Source: Chryseobacterium oranimense
Lineage (GTDB): Bacteria > Bacteroidota > Bacteroidia > Flavobacteriales > Weeksellaceae
Length of the DNA: 64,000 bases
Reading direction: 5' to 3'
Assembly: GCF_900129755.1 (NCBI RefSeq)
Contig: NZ_FQWT01000007.1
Span: 171,600 to 235,599, forward strand
The first letter of the stretch is position 1; the number at the start of each line of letters is the position of its first letter. The notes under the pieces are model-generated. The model saw only the letters and a list, made by a program, of their open reading frames with translations, was not told where the DNA came from and did no database searches. This document shows positions 17,320-25,222 of the stretch, one piece after another. The position numbers were made by a program, and so were the translations under genes.

Positions 17320-18492
17320 TTAATTATTTTCCGGGTTCAGCTTATTCAGGAAAAGAAAGGTTGCTATTCCACAAAGGGCAGACATTGAAGTCGCCAGAAT
17401 AGCACTCCCAATCACGTACTGAAGAAGATTATTTTTAATCAGTTCAAAATTCAGTTCACTGCTTAAAATATTACTGTCACTATGTACAAAAGGTGCACCC
17501 AGAAACAGGGACGCTGCAATGACGAAAGGAATAAAAGGCGGGAGACTTACGTTGGAGGCAATAAACGCCAGTACTTTATTCAGTTTGAAAAGAACAGATA
17601 ATGAAATAACAAGCAAAGTATGGAATCCCCAGAAAGGAGAAAGCCCTATAAAAACGCCGAGGGCAATTGAAAAAGCCTTTGTACGGTTGCTGCCGTCACT
17701 TTCCAGCACATCTTCCTTTAAGAACCTTTTAAAGCTTTTTTTTTTGAAATTATTCACGAAGTTTCTGGGAATAATGTAAAGCAGGGTGATGGTCACCAAA
17801 ATTGTATTCAGAATGCTGATCCTTGTAAAATCTTTGAACGGCCTGAAATGCGAAACCCTTTCTGCCGGATCATACAAAACCTTTACCGGTACATTCTTTA
17901 CAGGAACGTGCCTCCAGGCTGTTCTTACAATAATCTCAATCTCAAATTCAAATTTTGGAGTAAAATATTTCTTAGGAATTCTCAGCAGAGGATACAATCT
18001 GTACCCGGATTGGGTATCTTCAAGCTTTATCCCCGTTTCAAACCAGAACCAGAAGTTGGAAAACCGGTTTCCAAAGCTGCTTTTTTTCGGGATTCCGTCC
18101 TGTGACATGTTCCGGTTTCCGATAAGCAGTACATCCTCTTTTTCCTGGAGCAGTGCTTCTGTGAATACAGGAATATCGTCGGGATAATGCTGCCCGTCCG
18201 AATCAATAGTGATGGCATAATGATAACCAAGCTCCTTTGCCTTTCTGAAGCCAATTTTAAGCCCGTTACCCTTGCCTTTGTTCTCAGGTAAGGAAATAAC
18301 AGTGATCTGAGGATATTGGGACAGTATTTCCGGGGTAGAATCTGTAGAGCCGTCATTGACTACAATAATGCTGCCGGTATATTCCAGCACGCCGTCTATC
18401 ACTCTTTTCAGAGTTTTTTCGTTATTGTAGGTCGGTATTAAAACGCAGATCTTCTTTTCAGAAATTGCATTTTGTACTTCAGGCAGGGTCAT
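17320..18492 (-). CDS. Family 2 glycosyltransferase fused to DUF2062
   Basis: A 390-residue two-domain protein. Residues about 12-235 form a GT2 fold with VLIPTYNNEKTL, VNDGSTDST and the metal-binding DSDGQ motif, resembling dolichol/undecaprenyl phosphate mannosyltransferases. Residues about 260-385 are a DUF2062 membrane domain with several hydrophobic helices. The same pairing occurs in aryl polyene clusters (ApeJ-like), where the role is unproven. It ends the long - strand block and starts four bases after the preceding stop. Confidence 0.85.
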   Translation of the reverse strand: MTLPEVQNAISEKKICVLIPTYNNEKTLKRVIDGVLEYTGSIIVVNDGSTDSTPEILSQYPQITVISLPENKGKGNGLKIGFRKAKELGYHYAITIDSDGQHYPDDIPVFTEALLQEKEDVLLIGNRNMSQDGIPKKSSFGNRFSNFWFWFETGIKLEDTQSGYRLYPLLRIPKKYFTPKFEFEIEIIVRTAWRHVPVKNVPVKVLYDPAERVSHFRPFKDFTRISILNTILVTITLLYIIPRNFVNNFKKKSFKRFLKEDVLESDGSNRTKAFSIALGVFIGLSPFWGFHTLLVISLSVLFKLNKVLAFIASNVSLPPFIPFVIAASLFLGAPFVHSDSNILSSELNFELIKNNLLQYVIGSAILATSMSALCGIATFLFLNKLNPENN

Positions 18493-18496
18493 TGGT

Positions 18497-18973
18497 TTAT
18501 TTTATGGAAGCTCTTTCTGTATCTGTGAAGGATTTGGACTGCATGACGAATTTTTTCACATAGCTTTTCAGGGCTGTGTTCTGCTTGCTGTAGTTATTGA
18601 TCAGGAATGCCTTATCGTCTTTGATGCTGCCTCTGTATCCGACTATTTTCGGAATGTTTTCCTGAACACTTAATCTGATTACCCTTAGCTCTATATTATT
18701 CGGATTGCTTTTGATAATACTTTCAAGGCTGGTAGCACCGCTTTTTACAAGTGCTTTCCTGTCTTTTTTGGTAATCTTGGCTTCCATGATTTTAGCTGCT
18801 GCTTTATAGCCTGTTGTTACAGCATCCGAGCCGGACTGCTTTTCAGCAAGGTTAATGAATGCTTCAGTGTTGGCATTGGACGAATTGGCCTTTGCATAGC
18901 TGTTTCTTAAAGCTTCTAAATCACTTTGAAAGAAGAAAATAAAAGCGGTGATGAGGGATAAGAAAAGTTTCAT
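18497..18973 (-). CDS. Small exported protein of unknown function, 158 aa
   Basis: I do not recognise a named family. The first 18 or so residues (MKLFLSLITAFIFFFQ) are a signal peptide or anchor. The rest is helical and rich in Lys, Ser and Asn, with no cysteine or metal motif. It sits between a FabZ-like gene and the glycosyltransferase with only a few bases on either side, so it is part of the pigment operon and probably acts in the periplasm on synthesis or transport. Confidence 0.72.
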   Translation of the reverse strand: MKLFLSLITAFIFFFQSDLEALRNSYAKANSSNANTEAFINLAEKQSGSDAVTTGYKAAAKIMEAKITKKDRKALVKSGATSLESIIKSNPNNIELRVIRLSVQENIPKIVGYRGSIKDDKAFLINNYSKQNTALKSYVKKFVMQSKSFTDTERASIK

Positions 18974-18979
18974 GAAATT

Positions 18980-19351
18980 TTATTTTTTATAGCTTACTGA
19001 CATTTTTAATGCAATAGTCTCGCCAAAAGAGGTTGTATTCTTTACTTTAACATCTTCTTCATTTTCAGTAATATCCAGCTGAAGTTTCAGGTCCGGAGTC
19101 TCAAAAGGATTGATAATCGCCATGAACTTTACATTGGAAGCTGTTTTCAGGAATAGTTTGGAACCCGTAAATTCCTCTGTAAGTTCTTTTACAATCTGCA
19201 TCATACAGACTCCCGGCGTCACCGGATTTCCCGGAAAGTGGCCTTTAAAAATATCATGATCCTTATTCAGATGAATATGGGCGGTGAAACTTCCGTTTTC
19301 TGCCTTTTCATAAGATTCCAAAGTATAAAAGTCTGTAAGAATGGTTTGCAT
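18980..19351 (-). CDS. Hot-dog fold protein, FabZ/FabA-like (possible dehydratase)
   Basis: A 123-residue single hot-dog domain. The signature KGHFPGNPVTPGV keeps the catalytic histidine of FabZ. The residue that aligns with the catalytic glutamate of FabZ looks like Gln in GVCMMQIVKE, so activity as a dehydratase may depend on another residue or a partner subunit. It resembles ApeI of aryl polyene clusters, which works with a second dehydratase-like protein. Two further hot-dog proteins are at 33722 and 34173. Starts 4 bases after the upstream gene's stop. Confidence 0.8.
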   Translation of the reverse strand: MQTILTDFYTLESYEKAENGSFTAHIHLNKDHDIFKGHFPGNPVTPGVCMMQIVKELTEEFTGSKLFLKTASNVKFMAIINPFETPDLKLQLDITENEEDVKVKNTTSFGETIALKMSVSYKK

Positions 19352-19355
19352 AATG

Positions 19356-19958
19356 CTATTTTTTCATGTTAAATGTATAATAAAGTCCCGTCTGGAAAAC
19401 AACGTTGGAGTGATTCCTGTTGTAGCTGTCTACCGGTACAAAGCCTTTTTTTACCCTGGCTTCGATACCAAAATTTTTAGTAATGTCATACCCTAAACCA
19501 GCAGTAATTCCCAGATCGATTTCATTTTCAGGGTCAAAATTCTTTTTATCTACTACAAATTCCAAAGTCGGTCCAACATGTACATTGAACTGATTGAAAT
19601 AAAATTTATTCACAAGCTGTAATCCAAGGTAAGATACGGAAAGAGTTTTCCCGTCCCAGTTATTAACGTTCGTATTTATTTTAGCTCCCTGTCTGGAATA
19701 GTTGATTTCCGGCTGGAGTGCATAAAATTTTGCGAAACGGATATTTCCGAGGAAACCTATGTAAAAATCTGTTTTGGTTTTGTAATCCAGATAAGGTTTC
19801 TCAGCATTGGGAAACTCTTCGTAATAGTAATAATTAAACTCTTCACTGTTCGAAAAGTGAGAAAAATTGGCTCCTGCTCTTATTCCCGGGGAAAATGTTA
19901 CCTGGGCAAAAGCAAAGCCCGAGACCAATGCTGTGATGAGAAATAGAAGTTTTTTCAT
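19356..19958 (-). CDS. Outer-membrane beta-barrel protein (PorT-like)
   Basis: A 200-residue exported protein with signal peptide (residues 1-18, ending GFAFA) and repeated amphipathic strands ending in an aromatic residue (GLYYTFNMKK at the end), the layout of small eight-stranded barrels of Bacteroidota. It lies between lipoprotein and hot-dog genes in the pigment operon, so I infer a structural or transport role at the outer membrane where flexirubin accumulates. Confidence 0.78.
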   Translation of the reverse strand: MKKLLFLITALVSGFAFAQVTFSPGIRAGANFSHFSNSEEFNYYYYEEFPNAEKPYLDYKTKTDFYIGFLGNIRFAKFYALQPEINYSRQGAKINTNVNNWDGKTLSVSYLGLQLVNKFYFNQFNVHVGPTLEFVVDKKNFDPENEIDLGITAGLGYDITKNFGIEARVKKGFVPVDSYNRNHSNVVFQTGLYYTFNMKK

Positions 19959-19959
19959 G

Positions 19960-20601
19960 TTAATTCTGTTCGTTTTCGGTTATTTGAAATAGTTTTATAT
20001 TGATCTTAAAGTCCTTGTGCTGGAGGTTTAAGCTATCTGCGAAGATATGTTTTTTTGCCTCAAAAGTAAAATCGATTTTTTCCTTATTGTTTCTGGTATA
20101 AATAATCTCCTTGAGAAGACCGTTTTCTTTATTGAAAAACAGGTAATAGGTTTTATGATCAACCTTTGACAGGTAAATTTTAGAATGAACGTTTTCAAAA
20201 GATTCATTTACATGATATTGTCTTTTCAGCAGCTGCTGGAAATCGTTCTTTAAAAAATTGATCACAATCTTTTTATCCAGATCCGGAAGTACGTAATTCA
20301 GTTTAAAATCATTCTCAGAGATCTCGAAATCGATCAGTTTGTTTCCGAAATCTGAGGTCATAGCTACACGGTGAGTCCTTTCGTTAAGTTTTTTAATGAT
20401 CAGGATTCCGCTGACGTGATTTTTATAAATATCCATCTGGCATTTATAAACATAGTCTTCACCGGAAGAAAAATATAGGTTTTCTACTGTTTTTTCAGAG
20501 CTTTGAACCGGTTTTGCATCTGTAAGCTTATAGGTCTTACAGGAAACAAACAGCACAAGAACAAGGCTAAAGGCTAAATTCCGAAGCAGCAATCGCGGCA
20601 T
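19960..20601 (-). CDS. Predicted lipoprotein of the pigment operon
   Basis: About 213 residues from ATG at 20601 (MPRLLLRNLAF), with a lipobox LFVSC, so it is probably anchored to the outer membrane. The mature part looks beta-rich and resembles DUF4292/LolB-like lipoprotein acceptors in size and position, though I cannot confirm this by eye. It follows lolA with a 35-base overlap, and a LolA-lipoprotein pair would fit transfer of a lipid-like pigment across the periplasm. A longer reading from 20640 exists but runs further into lolA. Confidence 0.72.
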   Translation of the reverse strand: MPRLLLRNLAFSLVLVLFVSCKTYKLTDAKPVQSSEKTVENLYFSSGEDYVYKCQMDIYKNHVSGILIIKKLNERTHRVAMTSDFGNKLIDFEISENDFKLNYVLPDLDKKIVINFLKNDFQQLLKRQYHVNESFENVHSKIYLSKVDHKTYYLFFNKENGLLKEIIYTRNNKEKIDFTFEAKKHIFADSLNLQHKDFKINIKLFQITENEQN

Positions 20602-21193
20602 TGATCTTTGTATTTTTGAAAACAATATTGGTAGTGTCACCGGAAGCTTCCGTCATATTCACCTGCGAAACCGTAGATTGGTTTTTAGGGAAATGAAGCT
20701 CGATCTGCTTGATGTATTTCAGCAGCTGGGCAGATTTAGGAGTGAATTTTGCCACGTTGAAGTTCCCGTTTTTGAAATAGGAAACAGAAAATTCTGGATC
20801 GCTGAACATTTTCCCGTTCGAACTTCCCACGATCAGCTTATTGATCTTCTCAAAAGTTTTGCTTTTGGCATCCACAGAAGATTTTTTTCCCTGATCGTTA
20901 ATGAAAATTTTATTATCCTTGAAAACAATGCTGTACTGGTAAGGCTTTGTATATCTCCAGCTCAGTGTATTTGGTGTTTTTAGCGACATTTTACCGTAAG
21001 TGACAATGCTTTTATCCAGAAAGTCCATCTTTTTGGTCTGGGTGAAATCACTCTGCAGCGTTTTGATCTCTTTGGTTTCGGAAGAAACTTTGGCTACAAA
21101 TGCTTTTGCTTCTGCTCCTGACATGGCCGTCATTTGTGCAGAAATGAAGCCGGAGACTAATAAAAATGCTCCAAAAGCAATATTTTTAATCAT
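20567..21193 (-). CDS. LolA-like outer-membrane lipoprotein carrier protein
   Basis: A 208-residue periplasmic carrier with a signal peptide (residues 1-19, ending FISAQ). The core KTLQSDFTQTKKMDFLDKS and the following MSLKTPNTLSWRYTKPY are typical of LolA, whose incomplete barrel holds acyl chains. The cluster copy probably shuttles the pigment or an acylated partner (ApeG-like) and is distinct from housekeeping LolA. It overlaps both neighbours, by 8 bases with the deacetylase gene and 35 with the lipoprotein gene. Confidence 0.87.
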   Translation of the reverse strand: MIKNIAFGAFLLVSGFISAQMTAMSGAEAKAFVAKVSSETKEIKTLQSDFTQTKKMDFLDKSIVTYGKMSLKTPNTLSWRYTKPYQYSIVFKDNKIFINDQGKKSSVDAKSKTFEKINKLIVGSSNGKMFSDPEFSVSYFKNGNFNVAKFTPKSAQLLKYIKQIELHFPKNQSTVSQVNMTEASGDTTNIVFKNTKINAAIAASEFSL

Positions 21194-21941
21194 TTTTCTT
21201 TGATTTTGTAATTGAATCGACGGTAAACGTCGAATATTTTTTCTCCTTCAAAAATAGCAATAAATCTACCAATACGTTGTACGTCTTTTCAGAGGTATCG
21301 TGGAGAAGGATAATACTGCCTTTTTTCAGGTCTGTAGTTACTCTTTTAAAGATCTTTTTTTCATCATCCGTAATGGTATCCAAAGAACGTACATTCCAGC
21401 CGATGCTTGTTTTATGAGTTTTTTTAATGGCTTTGGCAATACTGGGATTGGTAACCCCGAAAGGAGGACGGTACAGGTCATTTTGTATTTTACCTGTTTC
21501 CAACATCACTTCATCACACTTCTCAATTTCTTCCACCATTTTTGAAGCAGATAAAAAACCTGTATTATTGGAATGTGAGTAGGTGTGGTTTCCAACAGTA
21601 TGGCCTTCCGAGATAATCCTCTGAAAAGTTTCAGGATATTTCTCGATTTGTTTTCCAATGCAGAAAAAAGTAGCTTTTACCTGATGTTCTTTAAGTAAAT
21701 CTAAAAACTGAGGTGTAAATTCTGTTGGTCCGTCATCAAAAGTAAGGGCAACCTCATTGATTTTTGTTCTTTTGTGGGTAATACTGTTCACGAAATACCC
21801 AAGGCCGATATCAAAAGAACCCCAGACTACTACAGCAGAAAAAGCCAGAAAACAGGCAATATAAACCCAAAAACTGCCATGAAACGCATAAATAAAAACG
21901 TTACAGAAAAGATAAAATAGAATAAATGGATAATGTTTCAT
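21186..21941 (-). CDS. Polysaccharide deacetylase (NodB homology domain)
   Basis: A 251-residue protein with two N-terminal membrane segments (about 5-20 and 24-40) and a NodB domain. The metal-binding Asp70 in LTFDDGP (69-70) and the His119-x3-His123 pair in HTYSH are present, along with the later RPPFG block, so it looks catalytically complete. Family members remove acetyl groups from sugars. Why one sits in a flexirubin operon is unclear: it might hydrolyse an intermediate or modify the surface. It begins about 40 bases after the chain-length-factor gene. Confidence 0.87.
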   Translation of the reverse strand: MKHYPFILFYLFCNVFIYAFHGSFWVYIACFLAFSAVVVWGSFDIGLGYFVNSITHKRTKINEVALTFDDGPTEFTPQFLDLLKEHQVKATFFCIGKQIEKYPETFQRIISEGHTVGNHTYSHSNNTGFLSASKMVEEIEKCDEVMLETGKIQNDLYRPPFGVTNPSIAKAIKKTHKTSIGWNVRSLDTITDDEKKIFKRVTTDLKKGSIILLHDTSEKTYNVLVDLLLFLKEKKYSTFTVDSITKSKKND

Positions 21942-21981
21942 CTTTGGAATTTAGCCGTTTACCTTTTTTACTTTTTGCCCT

Positions 21982-23046
21982 TTAAAAAGCTCTCTCCAGC
22001 AATACTAAACTGTGGTCGCTTCCTGCCAGATGATTATAAAGAAGAATATTTTTGATTTCTGTCTTATTTTCTGAGTTAATCATCATGATTTCAGGGATTT
22101 GCTGCTCTTTCAGGATATGACAGGCCATAAACGTTGAAAAGCCGCTTGCCGTATTGAATTCACCGCTCAGATGTTTATAATACAGTAAAGCAGAATTTTG
22201 GAAAAGATCCATTGCTCTGTTATAATAAACATCAGATTTTGCATCTCCGCTGAAACCTAAGATTACGGCATCAATGTTTTCGCTGGTCAGATTATTTTTA
22301 GCAAGGAAATCCGTCACCAATGACTGCGTTTCTTCTATATCTAACCTGTTAATGATCTGAATATCTTTAAGTTTTGCATAAGAATTTTCAGTTTTATCTT
22401 TTCCTAAAACGAAAAATGCTGCTGCTTCGCCCCAGATCACCCCATTCGTTTCCGAATGCAGATAATCGGCGGGAAGATTTTCTTCTTTTTTGATGGTATG
22501 GTTAAGGCGGTACAGCTCCATAGTTCTGTCGGTCTGCTCATCTGCTGCACCTGCTAGAACATTTTCAGCTTCACCGTCATTGATCTGCAGTTTAGCATCA
22601 AGGAACGAGAATTCCAGTGATGAAGAGGTGTTGACGTATGTGAAGTTGTACGCATGGCATTGAAGCCCCAAAGCAATCTGTCCTGCCACAGTATTATGGG
22701 TGGACTGAATAAAGAATGTAGGAGTTAAAAACTCTTCATTATTATCGATCACATTTTTCAGGAATTTTTCTGAATCCTGTGAGCAGCCCATTCCTGTTCC
22801 TACGATAATGGCATCCGGCTGTTCAATTCCGGCTTCCTTTAAAGCGTAATGGGAAGCTACGGAACTCATTTTTACTGTTTTAGACATTCTTCTGCTCATG
22901 GCAGGCGGAATGAATTCTTTATAATTTGGTTCTATCGCTTTTAAGATCTGAACAGTGTTTTCGATCTTTAAATCCTGGAAGAAATTCTCTTTTAAAGTGT
23001 CCTGTACAGAGATGCAGGATGCACTGTTGATGTATACCGCACTCAT
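21982..23046 (-). CDS. Ketosynthase-like chain length factor (no catalytic Cys)
   Basis: A 354-residue KAS I/II fold protein that has lost its catalytic residues. The nucleophile site reads VNTSSSLEF, with Thr where Cys should be, and the later HGTAT and TGH motifs are replaced by FSGDAKSD and SGEFNTASG. This is the pattern of a KS-beta/chain length factor that pairs with an active ketosynthase, like ApeC with ApeO. The active partner is directly upstream: its TGA overlaps this ATG as ATGA at 23043-23046, which supports this start over ATG 23073 and predicts equal amounts of both subunits. Confidence 0.85.
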   Translation of the reverse strand: MSAVYINSASCISVQDTLKENFFQDLKIENTVQILKAIEPNYKEFIPPAMSRRMSKTVKMSSVASHYALKEAGIEQPDAIIVGTGMGCSQDSEKFLKNVIDNNEEFLTPTFFIQSTHNTVAGQIALGLQCHAYNFTYVNTSSSLEFSFLDAKLQINDGEAENVLAGAADEQTDRTMELYRLNHTIKKEENLPADYLHSETNGVIWGEAAAFFVLGKDKTENSYAKLKDIQIINRLDIEETQSLVTDFLAKNNLTSENIDAVILGFSGDAKSDVYYNRAMDLFQNSALLYYKHLSGEFNTASGFSTFMACHILKEQQIPEIMMINSENKTEIKNILLYNHLAGSDHSLVLLERAF

Positions 23047-24242
23047 GATTTTGAGAAAATTAAAGTAGAACAATTGCCTCCGAAACCGAATGAGTTGGAA
23101 AGAACATGGTTAATGCTTTTTTCTTTCAGTTCAGTAACTGGGATTAAATTAAACTCTTGCATTTTCGTTTTGAAATTCAGGTTAGGGAAAATAAGTCCGT
23201 GCTGCATGGCCAGAATAGAAAATACAGCCTCAATTCCTGCTGCTGCTGCCAAAGTATGGCCTGTAAAAGCTTTGGTAGAACTGAATTCAGGAACCTGATC
23301 TTCACCAAAGATCCTGATCATGGCAATTCCTTCTGATAAATCATTATTGGGCGTAGCCGTTCCGTGAACGTTGATATAATCGATATCTTCTTTTGCAAGT
23401 CCGGATACTTTAAATGCTTGTTCCATAGCTAAATAAGCACCTTGTCCGTTTTCTGAAGAAGCAGTCTGGTGATGGGCATCGTTTGCGTTGCCATAGCCGG
23501 AAAGATAGGCGAGGACTTTTTTATTTTCTTTTTTTACCACTTCATCAGATTCCAGAACGATGTAGGCTGCGGCTTCTCCTAAATTCAAGCCTTTTCTGTC
23601 ATTGTCAAAAGGAGTGTTGTAAGAATCTGTAAGGATCATCAGCGTATTGAACCCGTTCAATGTAAATTTTGAAAGAGAATCTGTTCCGCCAACGATAACT
23701 CGGTCCAAAACTCCGTTTTTGATGAGCTTTGCCCCCATCATGATCGCATTGGCTGCTGAAGAACAGGCGGTACTGATGGTAGAAACCATGCCTTTCAGCC
23801 CTAGATAATCAGCGATAGCCAGCGAGGAGTTGCCGGCATCGTGGGAATCGATGTATTTTTGCTTTTCAGGAAAGTTTTCGTAAGAGTAGAAATATTTTTC
23901 GGTAATGTCCATTCCGCCTACGCTGGTAGAGGAAATCAACCCGGTCTTATAGGCATTGATATCTGTAATTCCGGCAGATTCTACAGCTTCTTTGGCGGCA
24001 ACCATGCCTAATAAAGATGTTCTTGTTACGTTATTGTCTTCAGGCAGCTGAAGCTGGCGGATAAGTTCTTCATTAGACCACTTTATTTCGCCTGTTTTTA
24101 TAGATCCGGCATGACGGGTCTCAAACATTTCAATGTCTGAAATTCCATGTTTTCCGGTTTTCAGCGAAATAAGGTTTTCTTCCACATTATGTCCTATGGA
24201 AGAAATGATTCCCATTCCTGTTATGGCAATTTTTTGGCTCAT
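23043..24242 (-). CDS. Beta-ketoacyl-ACP synthase II (active partner of the chain length factor)
   Basis: A 399-residue ketosynthase with an intact triad: Cys160 in STACSSAAN, His in NVHGTATP and His in AFTGHTLAA. It extends the polyene with malonyl-ACP and most probably forms a heterodimer with the CLF encoded immediately after it (ApeO-like). The next upstream gene is an ACP, separated by a hairpin repeat at 24261-24314. ATG start, MSQKIAITGMG. Confidence 0.92.
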   Translation of the reverse strand: MSQKIAITGMGIISSIGHNVEENLISLKTGKHGISDIEMFETRHAGSIKTGEIKWSNEELIRQLQLPEDNNVTRTSLLGMVAAKEAVESAGITDINAYKTGLISSTSVGGMDITEKYFYSYENFPEKQKYIDSHDAGNSSLAIADYLGLKGMVSTISTACSSAANAIMMGAKLIKNGVLDRVIVGGTDSLSKFTLNGFNTLMILTDSYNTPFDNDRKGLNLGEAAAYIVLESDEVVKKENKKVLAYLSGYGNANDAHHQTASSENGQGAYLAMEQAFKVSGLAKEDIDYINVHGTATPNNDLSEGIAMIRIFGEDQVPEFSSTKAFTGHTLAAAAGIEAVFSILAMQHGLIFPNLNFKTKMQEFNLIPVTELKEKSINHVLSNSFGFGGNCSTLIFSKS

Positions 24243-24260
24243 GGTTTTTAATAATGTAAC

Positions 24261-24314
24261 AATGTATCAATCTGACAGTTTACCAATATTGTTGCCCTGT
24301 TAGATTGGTACATT
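24261..24314. repeat. 18-base-arm hairpin between ACP and ketosynthase genes
   Basis: AATGTATCAATCTGACAG (24261-24278) pairs with CTGTTAGATTGGTACATT (24297-24314) over 18 bases with two wobble pairs and an 18-base loop. No T run follows on either strand. It belongs with the similar hairpin after the first ACP gene (12628-12671). Confidence 0.65.
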
Positions 24315-24329
24315 GCTAGATTGAATGAA

Positions 24330-24587
24330 TTATTTGGTTCTGTTTGCTTCAATGAAGGCAGCCATTGTATCGATAGACTGGAAAATTTCCTTTCCTTTTT
24401 TCGGATCAGCTAATTTTATTCCATAGTCTTTATCAAGAAGAACGATAAGCTCCAAAGCATCGATAGAATCAAGGCCAAGACCTCCACCAAATAAAGGATC
24501 TGTATCTTTGATCTCTTCTACAGAAACGTCTTCAAGGTTAAGGACTTCAATAATTTTGTGCTTCAATTCTGTTTTTAAGTTTTCCAT
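24330..24587 (-). CDS. Acyl carrier protein
   Basis: An 85-residue acidic carrier with the phosphopantetheine site in GLGLDSIDALEL. It lies directly before the KS-CLF pair and after the ketosynthase fragment, so it is probably the carrier used for polyene extension. ATG start MENLKTELKH. Both intergenic flanks carry repeats (24261-24314 and 24638-24669). Confidence 0.92.
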   Translation of the reverse strand: MENLKTELKHKIIEVLNLEDVSVEEIKDTDPLFGGGLGLDSIDALELIVLLDKDYGIKLADPKKGKEIFQSIDTMAAFIEANRTK

Positions 24588-24637
24588 AAGTATTTAATTT
24601 TCCAATGTATCCATGTACCGGTTTACCTATTTCAGTA

Positions 24638-24669
24638 TTGTTACATTGTTACACTGTTATATTGTTACA
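24638..24669. repeat. Four contiguous 8-base tandem units
   Basis: The units are TTGTTACA, TTGTTACA, CTGTTATA and TTGTTACA, head to tail, upstream of the ACP gene. The neighbouring bases (ATGTACCGG at about 24613) recall the arms of the two hairpins near the ACP genes. Confidence 0.7.
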
Positions 24670-24672
24670 TTT

Positions 24673-25212
24673 TTATAAGGTTAGCAAATATACAAAAGCT
24701 TTATAATTATCCTGATAAAGTTCTGTCCAGCCGCAGAGAACTTTTTCCGCTTTTCCGGACAGCAGGATCTGTTCTGCATAGTCGTTTAAAAAATTTTCGT
24801 CAAATTCATCCAAAACGAAAAAAGCATTTTCCGTCTGCATTTTGTGTTTAATGCTTATCTCGCCTACACATATGTTCGGTAAGGTATAGACAAATACGGC
24901 CGGGCTCGGGAAATAATTTTCCTGGGAATTGATGCTTTCCTGGTATTTGAAATCCGTATCAAGGCTTGATGATCTGTTGGCAAAAACCACTGCTGTTCTG
25001 CTGTGATTTTCATCTTTCAGAATCATTTCTGCGGCTAGAAAAGCCAGCTTGCTCAGATTATCCATCTTGTGGAATTTAGGATAGCTGATTTCCAGGTTTT
25101 TATATGCTTCTTTGGCAAAGTCATGAAATGTTTCGCTTTGGCTTTCAAAAATAAGAGCATCATTGACGGTTATTTTTGAGTGTTCTATGGTGCAGCTGTC
25201 TGTTTTCTTCAT
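24673..25212 (-). CDS. Ketosynthase-like N-terminal fragment protein
   Basis: A 179-residue protein that looks like only the first half of a ketosynthase. FANRSSSLDTD resembles the region before the active site, and the position expected for Cys reads KHKMQTENAF, without Cys. No His motifs follow. It is not obviously a pseudogene: the frame is clean and tightly packed, 10 bases after a full ketosynthase, and shorter KS-like proteins of this kind may occur in other flexirubin clusters. I chose ATG 25212 (MKKTDSCTIE) over 25242, which overlaps the preceding gene. It may be a structural subunit. Confidence 0.65.
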   Translation of the reverse strand: MKKTDSCTIEHSKITVNDALIFESQSETFHDFAKEAYKNLEISYPKFHKMDNLSKLAFLAAEMILKDENHSRTAVVFANRSSSLDTDFKYQESINSQENYFPSPAVFVYTLPNICVGEISIKHKMQTENAFFVLDEFDENFLNDYAEQILLSGKAEKVLCGWTELYQDNYKAFVYLLTL

Positions 25213-25222
25213 CAGTTTCAAT

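Noticed and set aside
20601..20640. Longer N-terminus of the pigment-operon lipoprotein
   Set aside because: The extra residues fall further into lolA and move the signal peptide inward; the ATG at 20601 gives a proper lipoprotein signal.
24638..24669. Possible CRISPR-like array
   Set aside because: Units are 8 bases with no spacers between them and no cas genes nearby, so this is a simple tandem repeat.
24673..25212. Pseudogene of a ketosynthase
   Set aside because: The frame is clean, has a good start and is tightly packed between neighbours; a real short protein is the simpler reading, though not proven.
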